Shown piece by piece: positions 6,683 to 15,660 of a DNA stretch of 64,000 bases. The notes below the pieces were generated by a model. That model worked only from the letters and a program-made list of their open reading frames with translations. It made no database searches and was not told the origin of the DNA. Source of the stretch: Parvibaculum sp. (GTDB taxonomy: Bacteria > Pseudomonadota > Alphaproteobacteria > Parvibaculales > Parvibaculaceae); the NCBI GenBank assembly GCA_031291615.1, contig JARLIS010000051.1, positions 124,001 to 188,000 of the forward strand. Direction: 5' to 3'. The translations under genes and the position numbers were made by a program. Position 1 is the first letter of the stretch. Each line of letters opens with the position of its first letter.

Positions 6683-9037
6683 TTGCAGCGTATCGAAAAC
6701 ATCGTGTTCGGCCTTCGTCCGGTCATCCTGACGATCCTGGCGGCCTTCACGCTTGTGATGCTTTTTTTCGCCGTCCAGCTCCGCATGGATGCGGGCTTCC
6801 TGAAGATGCTTCCTCTCGGGAACTCCTTCATTCAAACCTATTTCCAATATTCCGACGGTTTCGGCGGCGGCAACCGCATCATCGTTGTGCTCGAGAACAA
6901 GAAGGGCGACATCTTCACGCCCGAGTTCTTGAAGACGCTGAAAGAAGCCACGGACGACGTCTTCTACATCCCCGGCATCGCGCGCCATCGCGTCACTTCG
7001 CTGTGGACGCCGAACACGCGCTACATCGCGGTGACCGAAGAAGGACTTGAAGCGGGCGACGTCATTCCGGCCAACTTCAATCCATCGCCCGAGAGCATCA
7101 AGACCGTGATGCAGAACACGCTGCGCGCCAATCTCGTCGGTCGCCTCGTGTCCACGGACTTCCGTTCGGCGATGATCTATGCCGAACTTCTCGAGGTCGA
7201 TCCCGAGACGCATCAGAAGCTCGATTACTTCAAGGTTGCGAACCTTCTCGAAACGAACATCCGTCAGAAATACGTCAATGCCGATACCGATGTGAAGATC
7301 GTCGGCTTCGCCAAGCTGGTCGGCGACATCGCCGACGGCGCGAAGTCGGTCGTCGTGTTCTTCGCCGTCGCCTTCGTGCTGACCTGCCTGATGCTCTGGC
7401 TCTATTGCCGCTCTTGGCTCCTCACCATCGTCACGGTGAGCTGCTCGCTCTGTTCGCTCATCTGGCAATTCGGCATTCTGAAGATCATCGGTTACGGCCT
7501 CGACCCGCTCGCCGTGCTCGTGCCCTTCCTCGTGTTCGCCATCGGCGTCAGCCACGGCGTGCAGCAGATCAACATGGTCGGCGCAGAAATCGCCGCCGGC
7601 CTCGACAGGAACCAGGCCGCGCGCGCGACCTTCACCTTCCTGCTGCGTCCCGGCGCGGTTGCGCTTGCGACCTGCCTCTCGGGCTTTGCGACGCTCTACA
7701 TCATCCCCATCGGCATGATCCGCGAACTCGCCGTCACTGCTTCCATCGGTGTGGCGTTCAAGATCGTCTCGAACCTCGTCATGCTGCCGCTCATCGTTTC
7801 CTACGTGGCGCCCGGCGCCGAGTATGGCGAGAAGGTGCGGCATGCCATGGCGTCGCGCGCCAGGCTGTGGCCGTATCTCGCAACGATCGCGAAGCCGCGC
7901 GTGGCCTTCGTGTTCATCGGCTTCTGCGTCGTGCTCGGCGCCGTCGCTCTCTATGAGAGCCGCGACCGCCAGATCGGCGACGTCCATGCGGGCGCCGGCG
8001 AGCTTTGGCCGAATGCGCGCTACAACACGGACAGCGAGTATATCGCGGAACACTTCAAGCTCGGCCTCAACGTGCTGAGCGTGATCGTGGAATCGTCCGA
8101 CGTCGCTTGCGTCGATTACGGCAAGCTGCACTATCTCGACACCTTCAGCTGGGACATGCGCAACGTGCCCGGCGTGCAATCGGTGGTTTCGCTGCCGATC
8201 GTCGCCAAGGTCATCAACAGCATGTGGCAGGAAGGCAATCCGAAATGGGCTGCGCTTCCGCGCGACCCGACGGCTCTCGCCCAGGCGACGTCGAGCGTGT
8301 CGAGCTCGACCATGCTTGTCGATACCGAGTGCAAAACGCTCGCGGTGCAGATCTACGTCGCCGACACCAAGGCCCAGACCGTCAAGACGGTCGTCGCCGC
8401 GGTGGAGAAGTGGATCGTCGATCATCCGCGTGACGATCTGAAGCTCCGCATCGGAACGGGCAACGTGACGATCACCTCGGCGACCAATACCGTCGTCGAA
8501 CATGCCGAGCTGCCCATGCTGCTCTATGTGTATGCGGTGGTCATGACGCTGGTGGTCTTCACCTATCGCGAGTGGCGCGGCGCCATCTGCTGCGTGCTCC
8601 CGCTGGTGCTCTCGACCATCATCGGCAACTGGTTCCTGACGGCGGCCAATATCGGCCTCAAGATCTCGACACTGCCGGTGCTCGCGATCGCCGTCGGCAT
8701 CGGCGTCGACTACGGCATCTACGAGTACAACCGAATGCAGCGCTATATGCGCATGGGCGTCACGCCTCATGCGGCCTATCTCCAGGCGCTGAACGACGTG
8801 GGCTCGGCGACGATGTTCACCGGCGGCACGCTCGCCATCGGCGTCTCGACCTGGTCCTTCTCGGCCCTGAAGTTCCAGGCCGACATGGGACTGCTGCTGA
8901 CCTTCATGTTCGTCGTCAACATGATCGGTGCGGTGACCCTCCTTCCGGCGCTCGTCTCGGCGCTTGAATCGATCTGGCCGCTGAAGCGCAAGCCGCTCAC
9001 CGAGGACGAGGCCCGCGCCATCCGTCACGCGCACTAA
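6683..9037 (+). CDS. MMPL/RND-superfamily transporter
   Basis: A 784-residue inner-membrane protein with the duplicated RND layout: TM1 near residues 13-33, a large periplasmic loop, a block of five TMs around 225-400, a second TM near 415-435, a second loop, and a last block near 615-765. AVGIGVDYGIYEYNR in the second block matches the MMPL/sterol-sensing signature with buried charged residues. Such single-gene pumps move lipids or hydrophobic metabolites (hopanoid carriers and MmpL proteins are examples). The start is TTG 6683, preceded by GGGGAGG. It is alone, closed by a strong terminator. Substrate unknown. Confidence 0.87.
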   Translation: MQRIENIVFGLRPVILTILAAFTLVMLFFAVQLRMDAGFLKMLPLGNSFIQTYFQYSDGFGGGNRIIVVLENKKGDIFTPEFLKTLKEATDDVFYIPGIARHRVTSLWTPNTRYIAVTEEGLEAGDVIPANFNPSPESIKTVMQNTLRANLVGRLVSTDFRSAMIYAELLEVDPETHQKLDYFKVANLLETNIRQKYVNADTDVKIVGFAKLVGDIADGAKSVVVFFAVAFVLTCLMLWLYCRSWLLTIVTVSCSLCSLIWQFGILKIIGYGLDPLAVLVPFLVFAIGVSHGVQQINMVGAEIAAGLDRNQAARATFTFLLRPGAVALATCLSGFATLYIIPIGMIRELAVTASIGVAFKIVSNLVMLPLIVSYVAPGAEYGEKVRHAMASRARLWPYLATIAKPRVAFVFIGFCVVLGAVALYESRDRQIGDVHAGAGELWPNARYNTDSEYIAEHFKLGLNVLSVIVESSDVACVDYGKLHYLDTFSWDMRNVPGVQSVVSLPIVAKVINSMWQEGNPKWAALPRDPTALAQATSSVSSSTMLVDTECKTLAVQIYVADTKAQTVKTVVAAVEKWIVDHPRDDLKLRIGTGNVTITSATNTVVEHAELPMLLYVYAVVMTLVVFTYREWRGAICCVLPLVLSTIIGNWFLTAANIGLKISTLPVLAIAVGIGVDYGIYEYNRMQRYMRMGVTPHAAYLQALNDVGSATMFTGGTLAIGVSTWSFSALKFQADMGLLLTFMFVVNMIGAVTLLPALVSALESIWPLKRKPLTEDEARAIRHAH

Positions 9038-9058
9038 GCGGCGACGAAGCGATACGAC

Positions 9059-9090
9059 AAAGGCGGCTCCTGCGAAGGAGCCGCCTTTTT
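9059..9090 (+). terminator. Rho-independent terminator, likely bidirectional
   Basis: A 12-bp perfect stem (AAAGGCGGCTCC / GGAGCCGCCTTT) with a 6-nt loop, followed on the plus strand by a T run; the A-rich 5' flank gives U residues on the other strand. It lies between the converging MMPL gene and the NTF2-like gene, so it can end both transcripts. Confidence 0.9.
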
Positions 9091-9115
9091 CTTTGGACGG
9101 CGGCGCCGGAGTGGC

Positions 9116-9472
9116 TCAACCCAGATAGAAGAACCGCTCTTCCGCGATCTTGCCGTTCTTCAGCGTATAGAGGCCGATCTCGTCCATGGTCGCACGGACG
9201 CCCGTTTCCTTGACCGTCATATCGATGGTAAAGCGCAGCGCAAACTGATCGCCGTTGACATAGGGGCCGGCAAGCTCGACGCCGTGCACGATGTGTGCGC
9301 CCGCCCACCACTTGCCCTTGTCGCGTGCGGCCTCCTTGCCGCGCGACACGGCCATGTCGCCGCGCGGTTCGAAGCTTGTCACATCGTCGGCCCAGTATTT
9401 TTCGCCGGCCTCGTCGAACTTTCCTGCCGCGCAAAGGGCGGCAAGATCTTTCGCAATCTTCTCGGTGCTCAT
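9116..9472 (-). CDS. SnoaL-like / NTF2-fold protein
   Basis: A 118-residue single-domain protein with the pattern of SnoaL-like polyketide-cyclase or nuclear transport factor 2 proteins: an N-terminal helix pair, YWADDVTSFEPRG, a central strand set, and a C-terminal EIGLYTLKNGKIAEERFFY. These small alpha+beta cones bind hydrophobic ligands or catalyse simple isomerase, hydrolase or cyclase reactions. It is a single gene on its strand; neighbours do not indicate its role. A 9-bp inverted repeat lies just upstream. Confidence 0.75.
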   Translation of the reverse strand: MSTEKIAKDLAALCAAGKFDEAGEKYWADDVTSFEPRGDMAVSRGKEAARDKGKWWAGAHIVHGVELAGPYVNGDQFALRFTIDMTVKETGVRATMDEIGLYTLKNGKIAEERFFYLG

Positions 9473-9517
9473 GGGGCATCTCCAGATGTTTGAAGCTGAC
9501 CCGAGCCTAGAGACAGC

Positions 9518-9541
9518 CTCCTGACAGCTTGATGTCAGGAG
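9518..9541. promoter_or_regulatory. 9-bp inverted repeat upstream of the NTF2-like gene
   Basis: CTCCTGACA at 9518-9526 and its exact complement TGTCAGGAG at 9533-9541, separated by 6 bp. It lies 46 bp before the start of the NTF2-like gene, where a regulator could bind. It could equally be an RNA hairpin at the end of the RND operon transcript coming from the right. Confidence 0.35.
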
Positions 9542-9555
9542 AGTGTCGGCATGAG

Positions 9556-9585
9556 AAAGGGCAGCCTTTTGAGGGGCTGCCCTTT
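9556..9585 (-). terminator. Terminator hairpin downstream of the RND efflux operon
   Basis: An 11-bp perfect stem (AAAGGGCAGCC / GGCTGCCCTTT, arms 9556-9566 and 9575-9585). A second stem, CCGCGCTTT/AAAGCGCGG (9600-9608 and 9614-9622), lies between it and the permease stop codon at 9637. Together they form a likely termination region for the leftward efflux operon, though the U run is short. Confidence 0.65.
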
Positions 9586-9636
9586 CCTTTTCAGCCGTGC
9601 CGCGCTTTGAGGGAAAGCGCGGCGCCGCTGGAGTCT

Positions 9637-12600
9637 CTATTCGGCGGGCGCGGCGACCGGCGCTGCGTCGCCGACTTCTCTGTCGTCATTCAGATTTTTC
9701 GGTGCGAGCAGCAGATACATGGTCGGCGTCACGAGCCGCGACAGGAAAGTCGAGGAGAGCAGCCCGCCAATGATGACCCATGCGAGCGGCGAGTAGAGGC
9801 CCGAGCCCTGAAGCGCCAGCGGCAGCAATCCGCCGATGGCGGTCGCCGAGGTGAGCAGGACGGGTAGGAAGCGGAGTTCGCCCGCCCGTTCGATGGCTTC
9901 GGTCAGTTCCACGCCTTCGCGGCGAAGCTGGTTCGTGAAGTCGACCAGCAGGATCGAGTTCTTGATTTCGATGCCGATCAGCGCGACGAAGCCGATGACC
10001 GCGGTGAAGGAGAGCGAATAGCCCGATGCCCAGAGTGCCACGAGCCCGCCGAAGATGCCGAGCGGTATGACGCCCGCGACGACCAGCGTGGCGAGGAACG
10101 ATCTGAATTCGAGGATCAGCACGGCAAGGATGCCGAAAATGGCGACGAGGATCGCGGTCGAGAGGCCGGCGAAGCTCTTCTGCGCCGCCTCCGCTTCCCC
10201 GCCCTTGCGGATTTCATAGCCCGGCGGAAGCTGGAGCCCGGAAAGCCTTGAGAAAATATCGTCCGTCACCTTGGCGGTGTTGTATCCGCTTTGCGTGTAG
10301 GCGGTGATCGTCACCAGCCGCTCGCGGTTGTAACGGTCGATGCGGCCCGGACCGGATTCGAGATGCGGCGCGGTCATCAGGCCGAGCGGCACGGAGTTGC
10401 CGTCGACCGTCGGAACATAGACGCGCTCCAGCGCGCCGACCGAATGATGCTGATCGAGCGGAAGGCGCACGACGATATTGTATTGCTCGCCATTCGCTTC
10501 GCGGTACGAGCCGACCGGCTCGCCGACGATGGCGAGGCGGACGGTGCGATCTATTTCGCCCGAAGGCACGCCCAGCATGGCGGCCTTTTCCTTGTTGATG
10601 CCGAGATTGAGGTCGGTGCGATCGAGGCGCATCGGGTTCTGCACGTCGCGGATGCCCGGCGTCGCCTCCATGATGCGGGCAACTTGCGCGCCGAGCTGCT
10701 TCAGCACGGCAAGGTCGGAGCCGACGATGCGCACCGCGACCGGCGCCTCGATGGGCGGGCCGTTCTGGAAGATACGCAGGATGATCTGCGCGCCGGGATA
10801 TTGCGCGAATTCCGCGCGAAGCTCGTCCATCAGCTTCGGCGTCTTCACCTCGTCATATTTATCGAGCTCGGTGAAAACCTCGGCCATGTTGGCGCGCGTC
10901 TCGGTCGAGCGGACGTTGTAATAAATCTGCGGGTTCGCATGGCCGAGGTTGGACATGCGCCAGCCGAGTTCCTTGTGGCGGGCGAGCACGCCCTCGACGA
11001 AATTGAGCGCGCGTTTCGTCTCGTCCATGCCCGTGCCCTGCGGCGTCTCGATCTGCACCAGGAACTGCCGGCTGTCGGCGGCGGGAAAGAGGCTGAAGCC
11101 AATGCTCGGGATGAGCGCCAGGCTTGCAAAGCAGATGGCGAGCGCGCCGATGACCGTCGTCCTGGGAAAGCGCAGCGCGATGTGGAGGAGCGGGCGGTAA
11201 ATCGTGTGGATCCCGCTCATGATGACGCGCAGGAATACGTTGCCTTGCGGGTGGACCCTGTCGCTGAGGAGACGGCTTGCGAGGAAGGGGATGATCGTCA
11301 GCGACACGAAGAGCGAGGCGATGATGGTGAACACGACCGCGACGGGAAGCGACCGGGTGAACTTGCCCGCGCCTTCGGGCAGGAAGAGGAGCGGCAGAAA
11401 GGCGAAGAAGATCGCCGCCGTGCAGCCGACGACCGCGACCGAGATCTGCGACGTCGCCGCGATCACGGCTTCAAGGCGGCGTTTGCCCTCGCGCAGATGG
11501 CGCTCGATATTCTCGACGACGACGATGGAATCGTCGACAAGGAGGCCGAGCGCCAGCACGAAACCCGCAATCGAGAGCTGGTTGAGGGAGAAGCCCGCAA
11601 AATCGAGCATGGTGAGGCCGATTGCGAGCGAGAGCGGTATCGAGACCATGACGACGGCGGAGGCGCGCGGGCCCAGCGGCAGCAGCGTGAAGATCACGAG
11701 GCCCACGGCGATGGCGAAGTCGCGGTAGAGGTGGCCGAGCCGCTCCGACACGGAGACCGACTGATCGAAGGCGCGCTCCAGCACGATGTCCTTGGGCAGG
11801 CGCTTCTCGAATGTGTCGAGCACCTTGAAGATATTGTTGCGGACCGCGAAGACGTTCTGGTTTTCCTTCTGGTTCGCAGTCACGAAGACGGCGCGCTTGC
11901 CGTTGAACCAGGCAAGGTGGCCCGCTTCCTCCTGCGACCAGGACACGTCGGCGACGTCGGAGACGCGCACGATGCGTCCGCCATAGGAGCCGACCACGGT
12001 GTCGCGGATCTGCTGGAGGCTCTTGTAGCCGCCGGTCGTCTTGATGTTGAAACGGCGCGTGCCCGAATGGATGGGGCCGCCCGGCACATCCGCGCTTTCC
12101 GCGCCGATGGCGTTCGCCACCGCGGTCACGGGGATTTTCATGCTGGCGAGGCGGCCGAAATTGACGGCGACGCGCACCTCCGATTCAGGCAGGCCCCAGA
12201 TTTTCGTCTCGCGCACGCCGGGCGCACGGTCGATGTCGTCGCGCAGATCCTTGGCCACGTCTTCGAGTTCGCGGGCAGGGGCCGTCTCGCTCACAAGCGC
12301 GACCTGCACCATGTTGGTGAGCGAGGGGCGGAACTTGTCGACTTGCAGGACCTGAAGGCCCGCCGGCAGGCGCGCGCGGAGCGCGTTCACTTCGCGCACC
12401 ACATCGTCAAAGCGCTTGTCGGGATCGGTCGACCAGTTGAACTCGACCGAGATGCTGGCGACGCCGTCTTCGGCATGGCTCACGATATTTTCGAGATCGT
12501 CGAGACCGTTCACCGCATCCTCGATCGGCCGGACGACGAGCTTCTCCATGTCGGCGGGATCGGCGCCGGGCAGCACGGCGGTCACGACGGCGAAGGGCGC

Positions 12601-12732
12601 CTGAAAGTCAGGGTCTTCGGCGCGGGGTATGTGCTGGAAGGTGTTGAGGCCCACCATTGCGAGGAGGCCGAAGAGGACCAGCGTGAATTGCCAGTTGCGA
12701 ACGAAGAAGCCGCTGATTTTTCCAAGGATCAT
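9637..12732 (-). CDS. RND efflux pump permease (AcrB/HAE type)
   Basis: A 1031-residue inner-membrane antiporter, the normal AcrB-type length, with 12 TM segments in two halves and two large periplasmic loops. TM4 carries LALGLLVDDSIVVVENIERH with the paired aspartates of the proton relay. The N-terminus MILGKISGFFVRNWQF is typical of this HAE subgroup. It pumps hydrophobic compounds out together with the adaptor encoded just upstream (ATGA overlap at 12729-12732). No outer-membrane channel gene is adjacent, so a TolC-like protein must be encoded elsewhere. A TetR gene is divergent at 13913. Confidence 0.95.
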   Translation of the reverse strand: MILGKISGFFVRNWQFTLVLFGLLAMVGLNTFQHIPRAEDPDFQAPFAVVTAVLPGADPADMEKLVVRPIEDAVNGLDDLENIVSHAEDGVASISVEFNWSTDPDKRFDDVVREVNALRARLPAGLQVLQVDKFRPSLTNMVQVALVSETAPARELEDVAKDLRDDIDRAPGVRETKIWGLPESEVRVAVNFGRLASMKIPVTAVANAIGAESADVPGGPIHSGTRRFNIKTTGGYKSLQQIRDTVVGSYGGRIVRVSDVADVSWSQEEAGHLAWFNGKRAVFVTANQKENQNVFAVRNNIFKVLDTFEKRLPKDIVLERAFDQSVSVSERLGHLYRDFAIAVGLVIFTLLPLGPRASAVVMVSIPLSLAIGLTMLDFAGFSLNQLSIAGFVLALGLLVDDSIVVVENIERHLREGKRRLEAVIAATSQISVAVVGCTAAIFFAFLPLLFLPEGAGKFTRSLPVAVVFTIIASLFVSLTIIPFLASRLLSDRVHPQGNVFLRVIMSGIHTIYRPLLHIALRFPRTTVIGALAICFASLALIPSIGFSLFPAADSRQFLVQIETPQGTGMDETKRALNFVEGVLARHKELGWRMSNLGHANPQIYYNVRSTETRANMAEVFTELDKYDEVKTPKLMDELRAEFAQYPGAQIILRIFQNGPPIEAPVAVRIVGSDLAVLKQLGAQVARIMEATPGIRDVQNPMRLDRTDLNLGINKEKAAMLGVPSGEIDRTVRLAIVGEPVGSYREANGEQYNIVVRLPLDQHHSVGALERVYVPTVDGNSVPLGLMTAPHLESGPGRIDRYNRERLVTITAYTQSGYNTAKVTDDIFSRLSGLQLPPGYEIRKGGEAEAAQKSFAGLSTAILVAIFGILAVLILEFRSFLATLVVAGVIPLGIFGGLVALWASGYSLSFTAVIGFVALIGIEIKNSILLVDFTNQLRREGVELTEAIERAGELRFLPVLLTSATAIGGLLPLALQGSGLYSPLAWVIIGGLLSSTFLSRLVTPTMYLLLAPKNLNDDREVGDAAPVAAPAE

Positions 12733-13820
12733 GAGCGCGGCTCCGGCCCGGCGGCCTCGGGTGCGAGATCGGTGACGATCTTCACTTTCGCGCCGTCACG
12801 CAGATAGGGCGCGCCCGCGCTCACGACTTCAGCGCCCGGCGCGAGGCCGTCCGAGATCAGCACGTCGTCGCCATCGACGCCTGCGACCGTGACGCGGACA
12901 AGCTCCGCGGTCGAGGTCGCGGGATCGAGCCTGTAGACGGTCGCCGTTCCGCCATGGCCTTCAAGGATAGCGGATGCGGGTATTGCGACATTGGTGCGGC
13001 CGGGGACCGGTTTGGCGGCGATGCGGGCCTCGCCCATGAAGCCGCTCTCGGCCCCCTGGGGCACGTTCTGAAGCGCGATTTCCACTTCGAAGGTGCCGGT
13101 TTTCTCGTCGCTCGTCGCCGAGATGCGCCGCAAGACGCCGTCGAGCGTCACGCCGGGAAAGGCGTCGAGCATGACGCGGGCCCGACTTCCAAGCGCGAGC
13201 CGCGCCACGTCGCGGTCGCTGAGGCCCGCTTTCAGTATGTAGCCCGTCGAGCCCTGGCTGACGGTAAGCACGGGCGCGCCGGCCGCCACGATTTCGTTCA
13301 CGTCGGAATGGCGCTGGAGCACCACGCCGTCGGCAGGTGCGGTGATGGTGGCGAGGCTGCGATTGAATTCGACGGTCTGGCGGTCGGCGACGGCCATGTC
13401 GTAGTTGCTCTTGGCGTCCTGAACGCGCTGGCGGCTGACGAAACCCTTTTCGAGCAATGGAGCGATTCGATCGAGGTCGCGGCGGGCCTTTTCAACCTGG
13501 ACCGAGGCGCGGCTCGCCTCGGCGTCGATTTCGCGCTGGTCGAGCTCGGCGAGGATCTGGCCCTTCTTGACGCGGTCGCCGGTGTCGACCTTCAGAGATT
13601 TGATGAGGCCGCCGATCTTGAAGGAGAGCGCGCCCTCCTTGTCGGAGCGGACCGTGCCATAGGCGATCACATTGGCCGCTTCCGGGGCCTCGCGGACGGC
13701 GGAGACCAGCACGGGAACCGGCGGCTCGGCATTCGCGGCCTTGGCCCCCTCGCCCTGGCCGCAGCCGGCAAGTAACATGGCCAAAGACGCCGTCGTCCAG
13801 AAAACGCGCAAGCCCGCCAT
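12729..13820 (-). CDS. RND efflux periplasmic adaptor lipoprotein (MFP)
   Basis: A 363-residue membrane-fusion protein. The leader MAGLRVFWTTASLAMLLAGC ends in the lipobox LAGC with Cys20 as the lipidation site, so it is anchored to the inner membrane facing the periplasm. The lipoyl half-motifs (KIGGLIKSLKVDTGDRVKKG and ITAPADGVVLQRH), the helical hairpin around residues 100-150 and the beta-barrel part are in the normal HlyD/AcrA order. ATG 13820 is preferred over TTG 13838 because it gives a clean lipoprotein leader and has GGGGGACGGG upstream. First gene of the efflux operon. Confidence 0.93.
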   Translation of the reverse strand: MAGLRVFWTTASLAMLLAGCGQGEGAKAANAEPPVPVLVSAVREAPEAANVIAYGTVRSDKEGALSFKIGGLIKSLKVDTGDRVKKGQILAELDQREIDAEASRASVQVEKARRDLDRIAPLLEKGFVSRQRVQDAKSNYDMAVADRQTVEFNRSLATITAPADGVVLQRHSDVNEIVAAGAPVLTVSQGSTGYILKAGLSDRDVARLALGSRARVMLDAFPGVTLDGVLRRISATSDEKTGTFEVEIALQNVPQGAESGFMGEARIAAKPVPGRTNVAIPASAILEGHGGTATVYRLDPATSTAELVRVTVAGVDGDDVLISDGLAPGAEVVSAGAPYLRDGAKVKIVTDLAPEAAGPEPRS

Positions 13821-13848
13821 GTCCCGTCCCCCAATCAATACGCAGCCT

Positions 13849-13904
13849 AACGGTGTTTATTTAGGCGAGCGGAGGTGGTGGTCAAGGCTATTGAACGGTG
13901 TTAA
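13849..13904. promoter_or_regulatory. Paired direct repeats in the tetR/RND divergent promoter
   Basis: AACGGTGTTTA at 13849-13859 and AACGGTGTTAA at 13894-13904 are two near-identical 11-mers in the same orientation, 45 bp apart. One lies close to each divergent gene start, so they are likely binding sites of the adjacent TetR protein. TetR sites are normally palindromic, and these are only half-sites by eye, so the assignment is tentative. Confidence 0.4.
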
Positions 13905-13912
13905 TTACGGGC

Positions 13913-14701
13913 ATGGCTGAAAAAATCAAAAGACGTAGCGGAACCGCCACGAAGTCCCGTCCTGCGGGTGCCAAGGCGAGAAGTCCGAAGAGCGCCGGCG
14001 CAAGGTCCGTGGCGCCCCGCCGGCGTCTCAGCCCGACGGCGCGGCGGGCGCAGATCCTCGAGGCGGCCCGCGATCTCTTCGGAGAGGGCGGCATCGGCCA
14101 GGTCTCCATGCGGGCCATCGCCCGGCGCGTCGGCATCACGCAGGCGGCGATCTATCAGCATTTCGACGACAAGGAGGCGATCCTCTTTGCCATTTCGGAG
14201 GATTTCTTCGGCCGCCTCATCGAGGCCAATACGGAGGTGATGGCGAGGGTCACGACGCCGATCGATCTGTTGAGGCGGTCGATGACGGCTTATGTGCGGA
14301 CGGGCCTTGCCTGGCCGGAGGAGTATCGCCTCGTTTTCATGACGTCGATTTCGGGGCTGGAGAAGCGCGGCGCGCATCGCATGGTTCCGGAGCTGCCGGA
14401 GCCGATCAGCCCCACCAAGGGCACGACTGCTTTCGCCTATCTTCAGGATCAGGTGCGCGCGCTCATGGATGCCGGGCAGATCCGCAAGGGCGATGTCGAT
14501 GTGACCTCCGAGGCCATCTGGGCTGCCGGCCACGGGATCGTGTCGCTCCTCATCACGCATGTGAATTTTCCCTGGGAGCGAGACAAGCTCATCGAAACGC
14601 AGCTCGACATGCTGCTTTTCGGCCTGCTGCCTGAGGCGAGCCCCGAGCGCCTGTCCGCGCCGGGACGTCAAGTTCAGGCCGGCAAGGCGCCGAAGGCGTA
14701 A
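13913..14701 (+). CDS. TetR/AcrR-family regulator of the divergent RND pump
   Basis: A 262-residue TetR protein with an unusually basic, long N-terminal tail (about 40 residues, KIKRRSGTATKSR). The HTH domain follows (RRAQILEAARDLFGEGG; VSMRAIARRVGITQAAIYQH) at about 40-90. The C-terminal ligand-binding domain is not diagnostic. It is divergent to the efflux operon with a 92-bp gap, which implies local control. ATG 13913 is used; an in-frame GTG lies at 13898. Its 3' end overlaps the converging DODA-type gene by 28 bp. Confidence 0.9.
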   Translation: MAEKIKRRSGTATKSRPAGAKARSPKSAGARSVAPRRRLSPTARRAQILEAARDLFGEGGIGQVSMRAIARRVGITQAAIYQHFDDKEAILFAISEDFFGRLIEANTEVMARVTTPIDLLRRSMTAYVRTGLAWPEEYRLVFMTSISGLEKRGAHRMVPELPEPISPTKGTTAFAYLQDQVRALMDAGQIRKGDVDVTSEAIWAAGHGIVSLLITHVNFPWERDKLIETQLDMLLFGLLPEASPERLSAPGRQVQAGKAPKA

Positions 14702-15468
14702 ACGTCCATTCCAAGCGCGCCGTAAGTGAAGCTGTGGTGGAGCCTCTCGACCGCTTCGCCGGGCGTGGCGGCGCCCAGCGCGACGAAGAAGGGCAGAAAA
14801 TGCTCGTCGGTCGGATGGGCGCGGGTCGAACCGGGCGCACGGTCGCGGTAATGCAGCAGCTCGTCGATGCGGCCCGCCTCCACGTTTGAATAAACCCATT
14901 CGGTGAAGTCGGACGCCCATGGCGCGACGGGGGCGTCGGGTGTCGGGCGCGCCAGTTCGCGCAGGTTGTGCGTGATCGAGCCCGAGCCCAGAATGAGAAT
15001 GTTCCTGTCGCGCAAGGGCCGCAGCGCTTCGCCGAGCGCGAAGTGATAGGCGGGATCGCGATGCGGCGACATGGATAGCGAGACCACCGGAATGTCGGCG
15101 GCCGGATAGAGAAGGCTCAGCGGCACCCAGGCGCCGTGGTCGAGGCCGCGCGCCGGATCGCTCCGGCTTTCTAAGCCATGCGCGGCAAGCGCCGCGCGGA
15201 CCTCTTCAGCAAGCGCGGGCGAACCGGGCGCCGGATAAGTCATCTCGAAAAGGGCGCGCGGAAAGCCGCCGAAGTCGTGGATCGTCTCCGGTCTGGGAGA
15301 GGCCGTCACGGTCGCGTCGTCCTCCTCGTGATGGGCGGAAACAACGACAATGCCCGCCGGCTTGGCGAACTTGTGGCCGAGCGTAGCGAGAAACCGATGT
15401 GCGGGCCCGTCCTCCAGCGCGAGCATGGGCGAGCCGTGAGAGATGAAAAGGCTGGGCGCTTTCGTCAT
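14674..15468 (-). CDS. DODA-type (class III) extradiol dioxygenase / LigB family
   Basis: A 264-residue protein of the 4,5-DOPA dioxygenase/LigB superfamily. Metal and catalytic histidines are visible in FISHGSPMLALED, VVSAHHEEDD, GSGSITHNL and HPTDEHFLPFFVALGAA. Family members open catecholic rings with a non-haem metal and O2. ATG 15468 is the normal family start (MTKAPSLFISHGSP). It lies back to back with the TetR-VOC-FAH-hydroxylase operon across a 192-bp gap with a strong tandem palindrome, so the same regulator may control both. Confidence 0.88.
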   Translation of the reverse strand: MTKAPSLFISHGSPMLALEDGPAHRFLATLGHKFAKPAGIVVVSAHHEEDDATVTASPRPETIHDFGGFPRALFEMTYPAPGSPALAEEVRAALAAHGLESRSDPARGLDHGAWVPLSLLYPAADIPVVSLSMSPHRDPAYHFALGEALRPLRDRNILILGSGSITHNLRELARPTPDAPVAPWASDFTEWVYSNVEAGRIDELLHYRDRAPGSTRAHPTDEHFLPFFVALGAATPGEAVERLHHSFTYGALGMDVYAFGALPA

Positions 15469-15612
15469 GGATTCCTTGCCGGGAGGGCGTCTGGCCCCCG
15501 CGTGAAAGACAGATAAGCAACCCCATGCCGGGGCGGAAGGCCTTTCGCCACAACGCATTGTTGCGGCTGCAAGGCCAATTGCGCCGGCCGGCTGCCGCCA
15601 CCACGTGGGGAC

Positions 15613-15646
15613 TTGACTGTTTGGTCATTTATGACTAAATAGTCAA
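15613..15646. promoter_or_regulatory. Tandem palindromic operator upstream of tetR (15661)
   Basis: Two adjacent 14-bp dyads: TGACTGTTTGGTCA (15614-15627) and the perfect palindrome TGACTAAATAGTCA (15632-15645). Together they make a 34-bp imperfect palindrome from 15613 to 15646, both of the form TGACY-N4-RGTCA. They end 15 bp before the tetR start, so TetR dimers bound here would block its own promoter and possibly that of the divergent DODA gene at 15468. TTGACT inside the element could also serve as a -35 box. Confidence 0.75.
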
Positions 15647-15660
15647 ATTAAGAGTGAGGG

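Noticed and set aside
6668..9034. Long open frame antisense to the MMPL transporter gene
   Set aside because: The plus-strand frame has clear MMPL motifs and membrane segments. The antisense product is Arg/His/Asp-rich and without family features, the usual shadow in GC-rich DNA.
10291..12807. Long plus-strand frame across the RND permease gene
   Set aside because: It overlaps the well-supported AcrB-type permease and its product is low in hydrophobic residues and compositionally skewed.
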